Positions 24,927-34,709 of a DNA stretch of 64,000 bases are shown one piece after another (the stretch's first letter is position 1; each line of letters opens with the position of its first letter). Made by a program: the position numbers and the translations under genes. Origin of the DNA: Blautia hominis (GTDB lineage Bacteria; Bacillota; Clostridia; Lachnospirales; Lachnospiraceae). The DNA is taken from NCBI GenBank assembly GCA_002270465.1, contig NQOF01000004.1, positions 463,668-527,667 of the forward strand. The letters are read 5' to 3'. Below the pieces are notes generated by a model. The model made no database searches, was not told the origin of the DNA, and saw only the letters and a program-made list of their open reading frames with translations.

Positions 24927-25789
24927 TATACTCCTTTCGTCAGTTTTTTTGCCAATGTACCGGATATCCAGTTGATGACCAGTACAAGCAGAAGCAGTAT
25001 GACAGATACCGCGTAGGCCTGATCCATATACAGACCCTCCCTGGAGAGATTGTACATATGGACAGCCAGTGTGGAGCCTGATGACATGACGCCTGACGGC
25101 ACCTCAGCCACAGCACCGGCTGTATAGATCAGTGCAGCGGTTTCCCCCACAATTCTGCCTATGGACAGAATAACGCCTGCCAGAATACCCGGGATGGCAC
25201 TTGGCAGCACGATCTTAAATACTGTTCTTAACTTTCCGGCTCCAAGGCCGAAACTTCCCTCACGGAAAGAGTCAGGGACTGATTTCAGAGCCTCCTCCGT
25301 GGTACGCATGATCAGGGGGAGAATCATGATGGACAGGGTCAGAGCGCCGGCCAGCAGGGAATATCCCCACTTCAGGGTAGTCACAAAGAAAAGAGCGCCA
25401 AACAGTCCGTATACAATAGAAGGGATACCGGACAGGGTCTCGGTAGTAAGTCGGATGATCTCCACAAATTTGTTGCCGCGTTTGGCGTATTCCACCAGAT
25501 ATATGGCAGAGAAGATCCCAAGGGGGACGGCGATCAGGAGCGATAAAAATGTGATGATCAGGGTGTTGATAATGGAAGGCATCATGGATGCGTTTTCCGA
25601 TGTATAGGTCCAGGAAAAAAGTCCGGGATTCAGATTGGGAACCCCGTTTATTAAAATATAGGCAATTAGGAAAAATAGGACAGCAAAGGTAATGGCAGTG
25701 CAGAGCATGACCAGCAGCATAAGGAGAAAGGAGCCGGGTGTGCGCTTGTATTCTTTTAGTTTCTGCCGCAGATTTTTTTTATTATGCAT
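24926..25789 (-). CDS. pstA: Phosphate ABC transporter permease PstA
   Basis: The 287-residue inner-membrane permease has about six helices and the binding-protein-dependent transport motif near residue 190 (EGSFGLGAGKLRTVFKIVLPSAIPGI). It forms the channel with PstC. ATG 25789 is chosen because GGAGG lies 8 bases upstream; it overlaps the pstC end by 8 bases. Confidence 0.95.
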   Translation of the reverse strand: MHNKKNLRQKLKEYKRTPGSFLLMLLVMLCTAITFAVLFFLIAYILINGVPNLNPGLFSWTYTSENASMMPSIINTLIITFLSLLIAVPLGIFSAIYLVEYAKRGNKFVEIIRLTTETLSGIPSIVYGLFGALFFVTTLKWGYSLLAGALTLSIMILPLIMRTTEEALKSVPDSFREGSFGLGAGKLRTVFKIVLPSAIPGILAGVILSIGRIVGETAALIYTAGAVAEVPSGVMSSGSTLAVHMYNLSREGLYMDQAYAVSVILLLLVLVINWISGTLAKKLTKGV

Positions 25790-26666
25790 GGCGGTTCCTC
25801 CGATTGAGCAGGGCAACGCAGAAGTTGATCAGCAGGATAAAGACAAAGAGCACAACACCTGTGGCAATGAGAGCTTCCCTGTGCAGGTCTGCTGCATAGC
25901 CCATTTCCAGTACAATATTGGCAGTCATGGTCCGGACACCTCTTAAGATCCCTCTTGGCATCCTGGGCTGGTTGCCCGCGATCATGACAACTGCCATAGT
26001 CTCACCGATAGCACGTCCGATGCCCAGTACCACACCGGCTATAACACCGGATTTTGCCGCGGGAAGGACAATGGCGAAGATACTTCTCTCATGTGTGGCT
26101 CCCAGTGCCAAAGCCCCTTCATAATAGGTGCGGGGCACGGAACGCAGGGCAGATTCGCTGACACCGATGATGGTGGGCAGGATCATGATCCCAAGAAGGA
26201 TGGAGGCAGTGAGCATACTGTTTCCGTTGCCCTCCTGAAAAAGACTGCGGATCAGGGGTACCAGTACCACAAGGCCGAAGAAACCGTATACAACGGATGG
26301 GATCCCGGCCAGCAGTTCCGTGGCGGATTTCAAAAACGGGTAAATTTTTTTCGGACAATATTCAGCCATAAAGACAGAGGTCAGGATGCCCACAGGCACG
26401 CCGATGACAATGGCTCCGGCTGTTACATAAATACTTCCCATAATCATGGGAAAAATACCAAAAATATTGTTGCCCGGTTTCCAGCGCTCACCGAGAAGAA
26501 AATCGAAAATGCCGATCTCTTTCATGGCCGGGATACCGTTTACAAAAAGAAAGAGACAAATTAATACAACTGCAAATATAGATGCGCAGGCAGCTATAAA
26601 AAAGACTGCCTGCATTACTTGTTCTTTAAGCTTATTTTGTTTGCGAGATACCATATTTTTTTTCAT
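25782..26666 (-). CDS. pstC: Phosphate ABC transporter permease PstC
   Basis: The 294-residue permease has about six helices and the conserved EAA-type loop (YEGALALGATHERSIFAIVLPAAKSG). It pairs with PstA. ATG at 26666 has GAGG upstream, while the Met six codons earlier has none. It starts 27 bases after the pstS stop and overlaps pstA at its end. Confidence 0.94.
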   Translation of the reverse strand: MKKNMVSRKQNKLKEQVMQAVFFIAACASIFAVVLICLFLFVNGIPAMKEIGIFDFLLGERWKPGNNIFGIFPMIMGSIYVTAGAIVIGVPVGILTSVFMAEYCPKKIYPFLKSATELLAGIPSVVYGFFGLVVLVPLIRSLFQEGNGNSMLTASILLGIMILPTIIGVSESALRSVPRTYYEGALALGATHERSIFAIVLPAAKSGVIAGVVLGIGRAIGETMAVVMIAGNQPRMPRGILRGVRTMTANIVLEMGYAADLHREALIATGVVLFVFILLINFCVALLNRRNRHA

Positions 26667-26693
26667 GCTTTTAACCTCGGTCATAAGTTATGA

Positions 26694-27647
26694 TCACAAC
26701 GCTTCATCCCAAGCCAGAGCATCTCCGGTAAAGATGGATTTTACCTGGTCGGAAGTCATTTCATCGGTAGGATTGTCATTGTTGACAATAACGGCAATAC
26801 CATCCAGTGCAATGACTGTGGGGGTGAGGCCTGCGTCCAGTTCGGAATCTTTCAGTTCTCTGGAAGCCATTCCGATATCGCAGACACCGTCGATAGCGTT
26901 CTGCATACCTGTAGTGGAATCACTTGTCTGGATCTCAATCTCTACATTGCTGTTGGCATCCGCGTAAGCTTCTTTCAGTTTTTCCATAACAGGTGATACG
27001 GAGGAAGAACCTGCCACTACAACTTTGCCGGAAGCTCCGTTAGATGCGTAGGCTTCTGCGTTATCCAGCGGGATGTAATTGTTGTCAGCTACAATAGCCT
27101 GGCCTTCTTTACTCAGGATATAGTTTATGAAATCCTGTGCAGCTTCGCTTGCATCTTCTTTTACCGCAATGTTAAATGGTCTGGAAATCTTGTAAGTTCC
27201 GGCTTTGATGTTTTCTGCTGTGGCTTCCGTGCCGTCAATCTTTAAAGCTTTTACTGTATCATTTAAAGAGCCCAGAGAAATATAGCCAATGCTGTATTCA
27301 TTCTGTGCCACGGATGACATCATAACAGACGTGCTGTTGGTGATGTTGGCTTCCTCTGTAGTCATATCCATTTTTTCTCCGTCTACTTCCTCCTCGATAC
27401 CGAAGAGTTCCACAAAAGCACCGCGTGTACCGGAACCATCCTCTCTGGATACTACGGTAATGTCATTGCTGCTGTCCCAGTCGCTGCTTTTATCGTCTTT
27501 TGAACTGCTGTCTGTATCGGCTTTATCAGCAGTAGCTTCTGTACCGGAGTTTGTGTCTGTGCTGTTATCTGCATCTTCATTTCCACCGCATGCGGCAAGT
27601 CCGAATACCATCACACCGGCGAGTAAAATTGCTGCTAATCTTTTCAT
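26694..27647 (-). CDS. pstS: Phosphate-binding lipoprotein PstS with circularly permuted domain order
   Basis: The 317-residue protein has a lipoprotein signal (Cys20 in LAAC) and a long acidic Ser/Asp/Thr linker (21-58). Usual PstS order is GSSSVSP loop, DIGMASR, VIVN, IFTG..W, then VVSRE.GSGTR and GYISLGSLND. Here the second half comes first: VVSREDGSGTR (65-75), GYISLGSLND (121-130), RPFNIA and the DFINYILSKEGQ helix (172-183). The first half follows: KVVVAGSSSVSP (208-219), DIGMASRE (257-264), IAVIVNNDNP (284-293), SIFTGDA..W (304-313), then stop. Both halves seem complete, so the fold could still close. It heads the operon, behind Pho-box-like repeats. Confidence 0.9.
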   Translation of the reverse strand: MKRLAAILLAGVMVFGLAACGGNEDADNSTDTNSGTEATADKADTDSSSKDDKSSDWDSSNDITVVSREDGSGTRGAFVELFGIEEEVDGEKMDMTTEEANITNSTSVMMSSVAQNEYSIGYISLGSLNDTVKALKIDGTEATAENIKAGTYKISRPFNIAVKEDASEAAQDFINYILSKEGQAIVADNNYIPLDNAEAYASNGASGKVVVAGSSSVSPVMEKLKEAYADANSNVEIEIQTSDSTTGMQNAIDGVCDIGMASRELKDSELDAGLTPTVIALDGIAVIVNNDNPTDEMTSDQVKSIFTGDALAWDEAL

Positions 27648-27707
27648 AGTTTTAATCTCCTTTTTTTTTCCTCACATTGTCTATTATTTGTCCTCGTTAC
27701 GAATTTT

Positions 27708-27810
27708 AGTATATAATGGGAAAGTTAAATACAAAATCTTAGTTTTGTTAAATGTAAGTAAAGTTAAATGGGACTTATTTTCAATTGTTAAATGTTAAAT
27801 AACCTATAAA
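27708..27810 (-). promoter_or_regulatory. pst promoter with Pho-box-like repeats
   Basis: Read on the minus strand there is a -10 TATACT (27708-27713). Upstream of it are five TTTAAC motifs (GTTAAA on the plus strand) near 27721, 27749, 27763, 27787 and 27794, plus TTTACT/TTACAT variants spaced about 11 bases apart. PhoP/PhoB boxes in Firmicutes are TTAACA-like direct repeats at 11-base spacing. The -35 region is poor, as expected for an activated promoter. Confidence 0.7.
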
Positions 27811-27887
27811 GTTTATAATTACAGAAAATATGTGCTATAATCTCTTTAGGAAGCGGCTGATCGTAAATATTGCTGTAGGAGGTTTAT

Positions 27888-29174
27888 ATGGATAAATGTA
27901 AAAAAATTCTTCCGGTAGGAATCAGTGATTTTAGGAAGATCAGAGAAGAGCAATATTACTTTGTAGATAAGTCACTGCTCATAAGAGATATTATTAACTC
28001 AGGATCAGAAGTAACACTGCTGACAAGGCCCAGACGATTCGGTAAGACTCTGAATATGAGTATGATAAAATCGTTTTTTGAAAGAACGGAAGAGGCAGCA
28101 GCGGGATTGTTCAGTGAGTTGAAAATATGGAAATGTGAGCCTAGCGAGAAATATAGAGGGGAGCAGGGCAAATATCCGGTGGTGTATTTAACCTTGAAGG
28201 ATATAAAGTGTGACAGTTGGGAAGAAACATATGAAAAACTGAAGAATGTAATACAATTAGAATTTAATCGTCACGTCGATTTACTGGAAAGTAAAAACCT
28301 TACCAGGTTTGACAAATTATATATGGAACGTATCCTGAATATGAGTGCTTCTGATGCAGATTGGCAGGATTCCTTAAACCGTCTGACAGGTTATTTAAAA
28401 ATTCATCATAAGACACCGGCAATCCTTCTTATAGATGAATATGATGTCCCCATACAACAAGGGCATATGATGGATTTTTATTTTAAAATAATTAATTTTA
28501 TGAGAAACTGGCTTTCCGGAGGGCTAAAAGACAACCAGAATTTAAAATTTGCTGTTTTGACAGGGATTCTTCATATCGCACAGGAGAGTATATTCAGCGG
28601 TTTAAATAATTTAGATGTGTATACCGTATTGGATGAACCTTACAGGGAATATTTTGGTTTCACACAGGAAGAGGTTGATGAGATTGCCGCCTATTATGAC
28701 TGCGGGGATAAACGTGGGGAAATAAGAGCTTGGTTTAATGGTTATAATTTTGGCGGGCTGGATATTTATAATCCATGGTCAGTAGTAAAATATATTCGTT
28801 CCGGAAATAAACCTGCACCTTACTGGCTGTCCACAAGCAGTAATGATTTCATACACAAGATAATTGAAAAGAGTACCCCTGAGACAGAAGCGGCATTAAA
28901 GCAGGTGATGGATGGCGGGTATCTTATAACTTCGCTTAATACGCAGGTCGTGTATCCGACTATTTATGATAATCCGGATAATATCTTCAGTTTTTTGGTT
29001 ATGACGGGATACCTGAAGGCGGATGCCCTTGAGGAACCGGAATATGGCGGAGATTTTGTTTTATGCATTCCTAATCAGGAATTAGCCAGTGTTTATAAAA
29101 AAGAGATAAGTAGGACTATTATAAAATATGGAATAGGGTTTTATAAAAAAGAGTTGTCAATTGTAAAGGGATAG
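27888..29174 (+). CDS. AAA-ATPase-like protein, missing the usual C-terminal nuclease domain
   Basis: The 428-residue protein starts KILPVGISDFRKIREEQYYFVDKS and has a P-loop-like RPRRFGKT and an acidic Walker B-like LLIDEYDVP, as in the AAA_ATPase-like family common in gut Firmicutes and Bacteroidetes. Members usually run to 500-580 residues and end with a PD-(D/E)XK nuclease-like domain. This one ends after YGIGFYKKELSIVKG, about where that domain would begin, so it is probably a truncated copy. It has GGAGG and a TATAAT box (27834) upstream. The family function is unknown; mobility or defence roles have been proposed. Confidence 0.78.
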   Translation: MDKCKKILPVGISDFRKIREEQYYFVDKSLLIRDIINSGSEVTLLTRPRRFGKTLNMSMIKSFFERTEEAAAGLFSELKIWKCEPSEKYRGEQGKYPVVYLTLKDIKCDSWEETYEKLKNVIQLEFNRHVDLLESKNLTRFDKLYMERILNMSASDADWQDSLNRLTGYLKIHHKTPAILLIDEYDVPIQQGHMMDFYFKIINFMRNWLSGGLKDNQNLKFAVLTGILHIAQESIFSGLNNLDVYTVLDEPYREYFGFTQEEVDEIAAYYDCGDKRGEIRAWFNGYNFGGLDIYNPWSVVKYIRSGNKPAPYWLSTSSNDFIHKIIEKSTPETEAALKQVMDGGYLITSLNTQVVYPTIYDNPDNIFSFLVMTGYLKADALEEPEYGGDFVLCIPNQELASVYKKEISRTIIKYGIGFYKKELSIVKG

Positions 29175-29196
29175 CTTTTCGTCTGAGAGGAAGGAA

Positions 29197-29240
29197 AAGG
29201 CTGCCGGAAAATGTATATTTACATTTCCTGCAGCCTTTAC
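29197..29240. terminator. Terminator between the AAA gene and the V-ATPase operon
   Basis: AAAGGCTGCCGGAAAATGTA pairs with TACATTTCCTGCAGCCTTT around a short loop. The flanks suit both converging transcripts. Confidence 0.8.
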
Positions 29241-29280
29241 TTATGATAATACAAACCCGCCACGTGTGCTTTCTATTATT

Positions 29281-29901
29281 TTACCCTTTGTTCTGCATCC
29301 GTTTAATAACTTTTAGCCGGGTGAATTCTTCCCTCTCTTTTTCCTCCAGTGCGTTGGAAATAGATTTTGTCAGATCCTCAAATTTGGGGATCGTGATATT
29401 TTTCAGCGCGTTGGCGCGCTTCTGGGTTTTCTTAATATTGATAGCCAGCCTGTAAGCGGAATTCTCCACCATGGACAGGCGGATGGTGAGCTGCTTTACC
29501 TTCTCAAAGGCCGCTTTCGCTTCATCCAGGGAGGCTTTGGTGCCGTAGTAAGCATAGGTAGGTGCCCCTGACGGCGGGTCTGACTGCACCAGGGGGATCT
29601 CGGTCCCCATGACGCTTCTGGTCTTGATGCGGATGGAATCCTCCACCGGCACAGTGCGGGATATCTCCTGCACATAGTTGATACCGATCTCCATGTTGGC
29701 CTTCTGGAGTGCTGCATAGGCGGTGCGGAAGGTGATATCAATCTGGTCCTGGATATCCTTGGCCTGGTCGATCAGGTCCATCAGCTCACGGATCAGGATA
29801 TTCCTCTTCTTATCCATCAGATCAAATCCCTGCCTGGACAGTGTAAGGGAATTTTTTGCTAATATAAGGTTACCTTTGGTTGGAAAGGTATTTGGATCCA
29901 T
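29281..29901 (-). CDS. ntpD: V-type ATP synthase subunit D
   Basis: The 206-residue protein consists of two long helices at the termini (NPTKGNLILAKNSL... and ...RANALKNITIPKF) with a short central region, the form of the rotor shaft subunit D. It turns inside the A3B3 head. It is the last gene of the operon; a terminator follows. Confidence 0.94.
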   Translation of the reverse strand: MDPNTFPTKGNLILAKNSLTLSRQGFDLMDKKRNILIRELMDLIDQAKDIQDQIDITFRTAYAALQKANMEIGINYVQEISRTVPVEDSIRIKTRSVMGTEIPLVQSDPPSGAPTYAYYGTKASLDEAKAAFEKVKQLTIRLSMVENSAYRLAINIKKTQKRANALKNITIPKFEDLTKSISNALEEKEREEFTRLKVIKRMQNKG

Positions 29902-29987
29902 AACATCACCCTTTCTATAAAGACTTTGCTGTTAAGCCTTTCAGACTCACAGCGGCGGCTGCCTGACTGCGGCCTGATTTTCATTAA

Positions 29988-31376
29988 CTATGCTTCCTCA
30001 TCAAGAGGATGATAATACTGATCCAGAATCTTGGTGTCGATACGGTCTAGTTCATCTCTTGGAATCATGCCTAACAGTTTCCAGCCTAAATCAAGGGTTT
30101 CCTCAATGCTCCGGTTCTCATCCGGCCTCTGTCCTACAAAGTCATGTTCAAAGGCGTCACCGAATTTCAGGTATTTTTTATCCAGCGGTGAAAGTTCATC
30201 CTCACCGATTACAGATGCCAGTGCTCTTGCGTCGCCTACCTTGGCGTAGCAGGAGAAAAGCTGATTGGCTACATCCTGATGGTCGCCCCTTGTGTACCCC
30301 TCACCGATACCGTCCTTCATAAGCCTGGACAGGGAAGGCAGAACATTGATAGGCGGATAGATAGCCTGCCCGTGAAGCTGCCGCTCCAGTACGATCTGGC
30401 CTTCCGTAATGTAGCCTGTAAGGTCAGGGATCGGATGTGTGATATCATCATTGGGCATGGTCAGGATGGGGATCTGTGTGACAGAGCCGGTTCCGCCTCT
30501 TACAATGCCGGCCCGCTCGTACAGGGTTGCCAGTTCACTGTACAGATATCCGGGATAACCCTTTCTGGAAGGAATCTCTCCTTTTGAGGAGGAAACTTCA
30601 CGCATGGCCTCCGCAAAGGATGTGATATCGGTCAGGATCACAAGAATATGCATACCCTTTTCAAATGCCAGATACTCCGCAGCGGTCAGGGCCACTTTGG
30701 GGGTGATCAGTCGTTCCACAACCGGGTCATTTGCCAGGTTCAGGTACATGACCACATGGTCCGCAACACCGCTCTCCTCAAAAGTACGGCGGAAAAATTC
30801 AGCCACGTCATATTTGACACCCATGGCGGCAAATACAATAGCGAATTTTTCATTGCTGTCCCCCCCAAGGGAAGCCTGCTGTACGATCTGGGCTGCTAAC
30901 TGGTCATGGGGAAGGCCGTTTCCGGAGAAAATAGGCAGCTTCTGTCCCCTGATCAAGGTAGTCAGACCGTCAATGGCTGAGATACCGGTCTGGATATAGT
31001 TACGTGGATACTCCCTGGTTACAGGGTTAAGGGGAAGTCCGTTAATGTTGGAGCGGACTTCCGGCATGACAGGGCCAAGGCCGTCAATGGGTTTACCGAT
31101 ACCATTGAAGGTCCTTCCCAGGATATCGGAGGAAAGCTCCACCTCCATGGGATGGCCTGTGAGTTTTGTGTGGGTGTTCAAAAGGGACATGTTTTCCGTA
31201 CCCTCAAACACCTGGATGACTGCTTTGTCTTCATATATTTCAACAATTCGGCCCAGCTTTTTGGAACCGTCGTCCACCTTGAACTCTACAATTTCATCAA
31301 AGGAGGCATCGCGCACGCCCTCCAGCACAACCAGAGGTCCATTGATTTCGCTCAAGCCGAGATATTCAATTGCCAT
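29988..31376 (-). CDS. ntpB: V-type ATP synthase subunit B
   Basis: The 462-residue non-catalytic head subunit has the degenerate nucleotide site ([15 protein letters not shown]) instead of a P-loop, the ATPase alpha/beta signature region ([14 protein letters not shown]) and normal length. It alternates with subunit A in the head. It is 12 bases downstream of ntpA and preceded by AGGAGG. Confidence 0.96.
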   Translation of the reverse strand: MAIEYLGLSEINGPLVVLEGVRDASFDEIVEFKVDDGSKKLGRIVEIYEDKAVIQVFEGTENMSLLNTHTKLTGHPMEVELSSDILGRTFNGIGKPIDGLGPVMPEVRSNINGLPLNPVTREYPRNYIQTGISAIDGLTTLIRGQKLPIFSGNGLPHDQLAAQIVQQASLGGDSNEKFAIVFAAMGVKYDVAEFFRRTFEESGVADHVVMYLNLANDPVVERLITPKVALTAAEYLAFEKGMHILVILTDITSFAEAMREVSSSKGEIPSRKGYPGYLYSELATLYERAGIVRGGTGSVTQIPILTMPNDDITHPIPDLTGYITEGQIVLERQLHGQAIYPPINVLPSLSRLMKDGIGEGYTRGDHQDVANQLFSCYAKVGDARALASVIGEDELSPLDKKYLKFGDAFEHDFVGQRPDENRSIEETLDLGWKLLGMIPRDELDRIDTKILDQYYHPLDEEA

Positions 31377-31388
31377 AATCGTTCCTCC

Positions 31389-33155
31389 TTATGCATTTTT
31401 TTCCATGACGGTGTTGTAGAAGTCGTCAACGGCCTTCATGTAATCGTCGATCAGTTCCAGCTTGTCATTGGGAACATCATATTTGATGGAGATGATCTTC
31501 TCAAATATATTCTCCCTGCGAAGCACTGACATGGGCATACCCATGGCGATCAGGCTTCTGCAGCGTTTATACAGATAGAGGATGACCTCCATCATCTTAA
31601 ACTGTTTGTCCAGGGACACACAGGTATCGTCGGGATGAAAAGCATTCTGCTGCAGGAAGCCCAGACGAATGACTCTCGCGATCTCCAGAGTCAGTTTCTG
31701 GTCATCCGGCAGTACATCGCTTCCGATCAGCTTTACGATCTCCATCAGGCTGCTCTCCTGGTTTAAGATAGCCATCAGGCGGTTTCTGTCGTCCACAAAT
31801 TTGGGTGATACATTTTCACTGTACCAGTGGGACAGGTCGCCCAGATATTCGCTGTAGCTGGTAAGCCAGTGGATCGCCGGGAAATGTCTGGCATAAGCCA
31901 GGGATTTATCAAGACCCCAGAAACAGCGCACAAAACGCTTGGTGTTCTGGGTGACAGGTTCGGAGAAGTCACCGCCCTGGGGGGACACGGCCCCAATGAT
32001 GGATACAGAACCCTCCGTGCCGTTTAAGTTCTGCATCATGCCTGCCCTCTCGTAGAATGCGGAGAGGCGGGATGCCAGATAAGCCGGGAAACCTTCCTCG
32101 GCGGGCATTTCCTCCAGACGTCCGGACAGCTCTCGCAGAGCCTCAGCCCACCTGGATGTGGAGTCAGCCATGATCGCAACATCGTATCCCATATCCCGGT
32201 AATATTCCGCTAGGGAGATACCTGTGTAGATGGAAGCCTCACGGGCTGCCACCGGCATGTTGGAAGTGTTGGCGATGAGTGTGGTGCGGGCCATGAGGGC
32301 ATTGCCCGTCTTGGGATCGTGGAGCTTTGAGAAATCTTCCAGAACCTGCGTCATCTCATTGCCGCGCTCGCCGCAGCCGATGTAGACAATGATATCCGCG
32401 TCAGACCATTTGGCGATCTGATGCTGGGTCATGGTCTTACCTGTTCCGAAACCGCCGGGAACGGCTGCTGTGCCGCCCTTGGCAATGGGAAACAGGGTGT
32501 CCAGGATACGCTGCCCCGTAACCAAAGGGATGGTGGCCGGGTAACGTTTGTTTGTGGGGCGCGGGATACGGATAGGCCATTTCTGCGCCAGTTTCAGGGG
32601 ATATTCGCTGCCGTCGGCAAGCTGGACCACTGCCAGAACGTCAGTCACGGTGTATGCGCCGTCCTTTACCACTTGGGATACAATACCTTCCACCTGAGGC
32701 GGAACCATGGATTTATGCACAATGGACGGGGTTTCCTGCAGCTCCGCGATGATGGTGCCGCCGTGAACTTCCATGCCGTCCTTTATAGTCATATGCACGT
32801 CCCATTTTTTCTCTGTGTCCAGGGAATCTACCTGCATACCGCGGGAGATGTATTTGCCGGACTGCTCAGCAATGACAGAGAGGGGACGCTGGATGCCGTC
32901 GAATATATTGTCCAGGATTCCCGGGCCCAGCATAACGGAGATGGCATCACCTGTGGCAGTGACCGTCTCCCCTGGTCTTAAACCGCTGGTTTCTTCGAAA
33001 ACCTGAACAGTGGTGGTATCCTTTTTCAGGGAAATGACCTCGCCTACCAGGTTTTCCTTTCCCACGTATACCATTTCCGACATCTTGAATCCTGTATTAC
33101 CTTTCAGATAAATGACGGGACCGTTGATGCCGTAGATAATTCCTGTTCTATTCAT
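31389..33155 (-). CDS. ntpA: V-type ATP synthase catalytic subunit A
   Basis: The 588-residue catalytic subunit has the P-loop GGFGTGKT, the bulge region typical of V/A-type A subunits (about 110-185) and the arginine-finger and signature segments ([13 protein letters not shown]). It hydrolyses ATP to pump ions, or works in reverse. ATG 33155 ([13 protein letters not shown]) follows a good GGAGGA site; the open frame extends 23 codons into ntpE without support. It overlaps ntpE by 8 bases. Confidence 0.96.
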   Translation of the reverse strand: MNRTGIIYGINGPVIYLKGNTGFKMSEMVYVGKENLVGEVISLKKDTTTVQVFEETSGLRPGETVTATGDAISVMLGPGILDNIFDGIQRPLSVIAEQSGKYISRGMQVDSLDTEKKWDVHMTIKDGMEVHGGTIIAELQETPSIVHKSMVPPQVEGIVSQVVKDGAYTVTDVLAVVQLADGSEYPLKLAQKWPIRIPRPTNKRYPATIPLVTGQRILDTLFPIAKGGTAAVPGGFGTGKTMTQHQIAKWSDADIIVYIGCGERGNEMTQVLEDFSKLHDPKTGNALMARTTLIANTSNMPVAAREASIYTGISLAEYYRDMGYDVAIMADSTSRWAEALRELSGRLEEMPAEEGFPAYLASRLSAFYERAGMMQNLNGTEGSVSIIGAVSPQGGDFSEPVTQNTKRFVRCFWGLDKSLAYARHFPAIHWLTSYSEYLGDLSHWYSENVSPKFVDDRNRLMAILNQESSLMEIVKLIGSDVLPDDQKLTLEIARVIRLGFLQQNAFHPDDTCVSLDKQFKMMEVILYLYKRCRSLIAMGMPMSVLRRENIFEKIISIKYDVPNDKLELIDDYMKAVDDFYNTVMEKNA

Positions 33156-33735
33156 GTAGCAGTCCTCCGTCAAAATTGAATTCTTCTTTTTCGTTCTCGT
33201 ATAAAGTTTTGAATGTGTGGTCAATTAAAATATTCTTTGCCGGGATCACCGCGCGGACACCGCCCATGAAGGGAGTTTCCGACAGGCAGAGAGGGGTCCC
33301 GCATCTGGCTGCAAGGGTTTCCAGCAGGTTGGCGTCCGCAGGGGTCAGATAAATCTGAACTTCGTCCTCACCGGCAATAGTCAGAGCCTCCCGGATCTTT
33401 TCTTCCAGCCAGCTAAGGTATTCAGCGCTGCCCATAAAAGCCTCCAGTTTGTTCCTGACTTCCACAAACAATTCCTCACGCAGTTCCTGCTGTTTCTTGG
33501 ACAGACGTCTTTTAATGTGAAGCTGCTCCGCAGACAATGCCTTGTTTATCTCACGTTTTGCGTTCTCCGTCTCCAGTTTTAACTGGTTGGCGGCATTTTT
33601 CTGTTTATCTTCTTTATGTTCAGCCAGCATCTGGGAGAGGGCGGCCCGGTATTCTTCCAGGGCTTTTTCAGACTCCTCCCGTGCGCTTTCCATAGATACT
33701 TCGTAGAAATGCTGCAGTTTTTCTTCGGTTGTCAT
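33148..33735 (-). CDS. ntpE: V-type ATP synthase subunit E
   Basis: The 195-residue peripheral-stalk subunit has a long charged coiled-coil N-terminal half and a globular C-terminal half, as in subunit E. ATG 33735 has GAAGG nine bases upstream; an in-frame GTG three codons earlier is too close to that site. Its end overlaps the start of ntpA. Confidence 0.9.
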   Translation of the reverse strand: MTTEEKLQHFYEVSMESAREESEKALEEYRAALSQMLAEHKEDKQKNAANQLKLETENAKREINKALSAEQLHIKRRLSKKQQELREELFVEVRNKLEAFMGSAEYLSWLEEKIREALTIAGEDEVQIYLTPADANLLETLAARCGTPLCLSETPFMGGVRAVIPAKNILIDHTFKTLYENEKEEFNFDGGLLHE

Positions 33736-33753
33736 GTCGTTCACCTTCTTTAT

Positions 33754-34062
33754 CTATAATTTCAAACCGATCGCCTCATTGACATAAGAGAGAATAAAAT
33801 CGGGTGCACGGCCGGTACCATGTCTGTCGGGAATTTCTATAATGAGCGGCAGACGATGGTTCAGCCGCATGTCGTCAATGATATCGGGAAACTCCCTGCC
33901 GAATTTTTCCGTCAGTAGGATGATGCCGTTTTCCTTGTTGGCAATGGCGTCCTCCAGAGCTTTTCTCAGCTCTTCGCGTTCATGCACCACAACACCTTCC
34001 ACGCCTGCTAGCCGCATTCCTGTGTAGGTGTCAATATTATCGCTGATCAAAAACATTTTCAT
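33754..34062 (-). CDS. ntpF: V-type ATP synthase subunit F
   Basis: The 102-residue Rossmann-like protein (MKMFLISDNIDTYTGMRLAGVEG at the start, GIILLTEKF in the middle) is the small rotor subunit F that binds D. Length and position between K and E are typical. Confidence 0.92.
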   Translation of the reverse strand: MKMFLISDNIDTYTGMRLAGVEGVVVHEREELRKALEDAIANKENGIILLTEKFGREFPDIIDDMRLNHRLPLIIEIPDRHGTGRAPDFILSYVNEAIGLKL

Positions 34063-34102
34063 AATGCATCAGTCTCTTTCTATTCAAAATATAAGGCAGC
34101 CC

Positions 34103-34540
34103 TTATCCCAGTTTACCTAAGATCATGAAGGAAATGATAAGTCCGTACAGAGCAATACCTTCTGCCATGGCTACGAAGATCATGGATTTACCAAACAGGG
34201 AACCGTCCTCGCTGATGGCACCCAGTGCAGCGCTTGCGGAGGAGGCAACAGCGATACCGGAACCGATGCCGGAAAGGCCGGTAACCAGTGCGGCGCCGAT
34301 GTAGCCAAGGCCTGTTGCAAGTCCGGCGGAAGCTGTGTCAGTGGCAGCGCTTACGGAAGCGGTCCCGCCGATCATCACAACAGAAGCCACCAGAAGGGTT
34401 CCGAAGAAGAAGAAGCAGTTCACGCCCAGTGATTTTTTGTAGCGTTTTTTATTTTTCTCGCCCAGGAAAAAGTATCCGAAGGGAACAATGATGCTTAAAA
34501 TTAATGCGGCTGCTATAGTAAATTGAATTAATGTTGTCAT
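34103..34540 (-). CDS. ntpK: V-type ATP synthase subunit K (membrane rotor)
   Basis: The 145-residue proteolipid has four hydrophobic segments. The second pair carries GIGSGIAVASSASAALG and the ion-binding Glu in AMAEGIALYG. The first pair lacks an obvious carboxylate, so one ion site per subunit is expected. Whether it moves Na+ or H+ cannot be settled by eye. AAGGAGG precedes the ATG. A MITE lies between this gene and ntpI. Confidence 0.93.
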   Translation of the reverse strand: MTTLIQFTIAAALILSIIVPFGYFFLGEKNKKRYKKSLGVNCFFFFGTLLVASVVMIGGTASVSAATDTASAGLATGLGYIGAALVTGLSGIGSGIAVASSASAALGAISEDGSLFGKSMIFVAMAEGIALYGLIISFMILGKLG

Positions 34541-34575
34541 AATAATGAATCCTCCTTAGGTTTATGCATTTTTGT

Positions 34576-34709
34576 GTAACTGTTCAGTACCCTCACAGTT
34601 ACAGGCAAAAATCCATGCAGAATCGCCTTTGGCGATGGGATTTTTGCTTGGCTGCGGAATGCTTTTTTACGGTCAGCGCAGTGAATGCGCAGACCTACTG
34701 AATCGTTGC
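34576..34709. mobile_element. MITE copy B inside the V-ATPase operon
   Basis: The 134-base element begins GTAACTGTTCAGTA and ends TACTGAATCGTTGC, flanked by the 8-base direct repeat ATTTTTGT (34568-34575 and 34710-34717). Its hairpin arms GCAAAAATCC/GGATTTTTGC and the apical AATCGCCTTTGGCGAT match copy C closely. It lies in the ntpI-ntpK gap, and its edge overlaps the end of ntpI. Confidence 0.9.
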
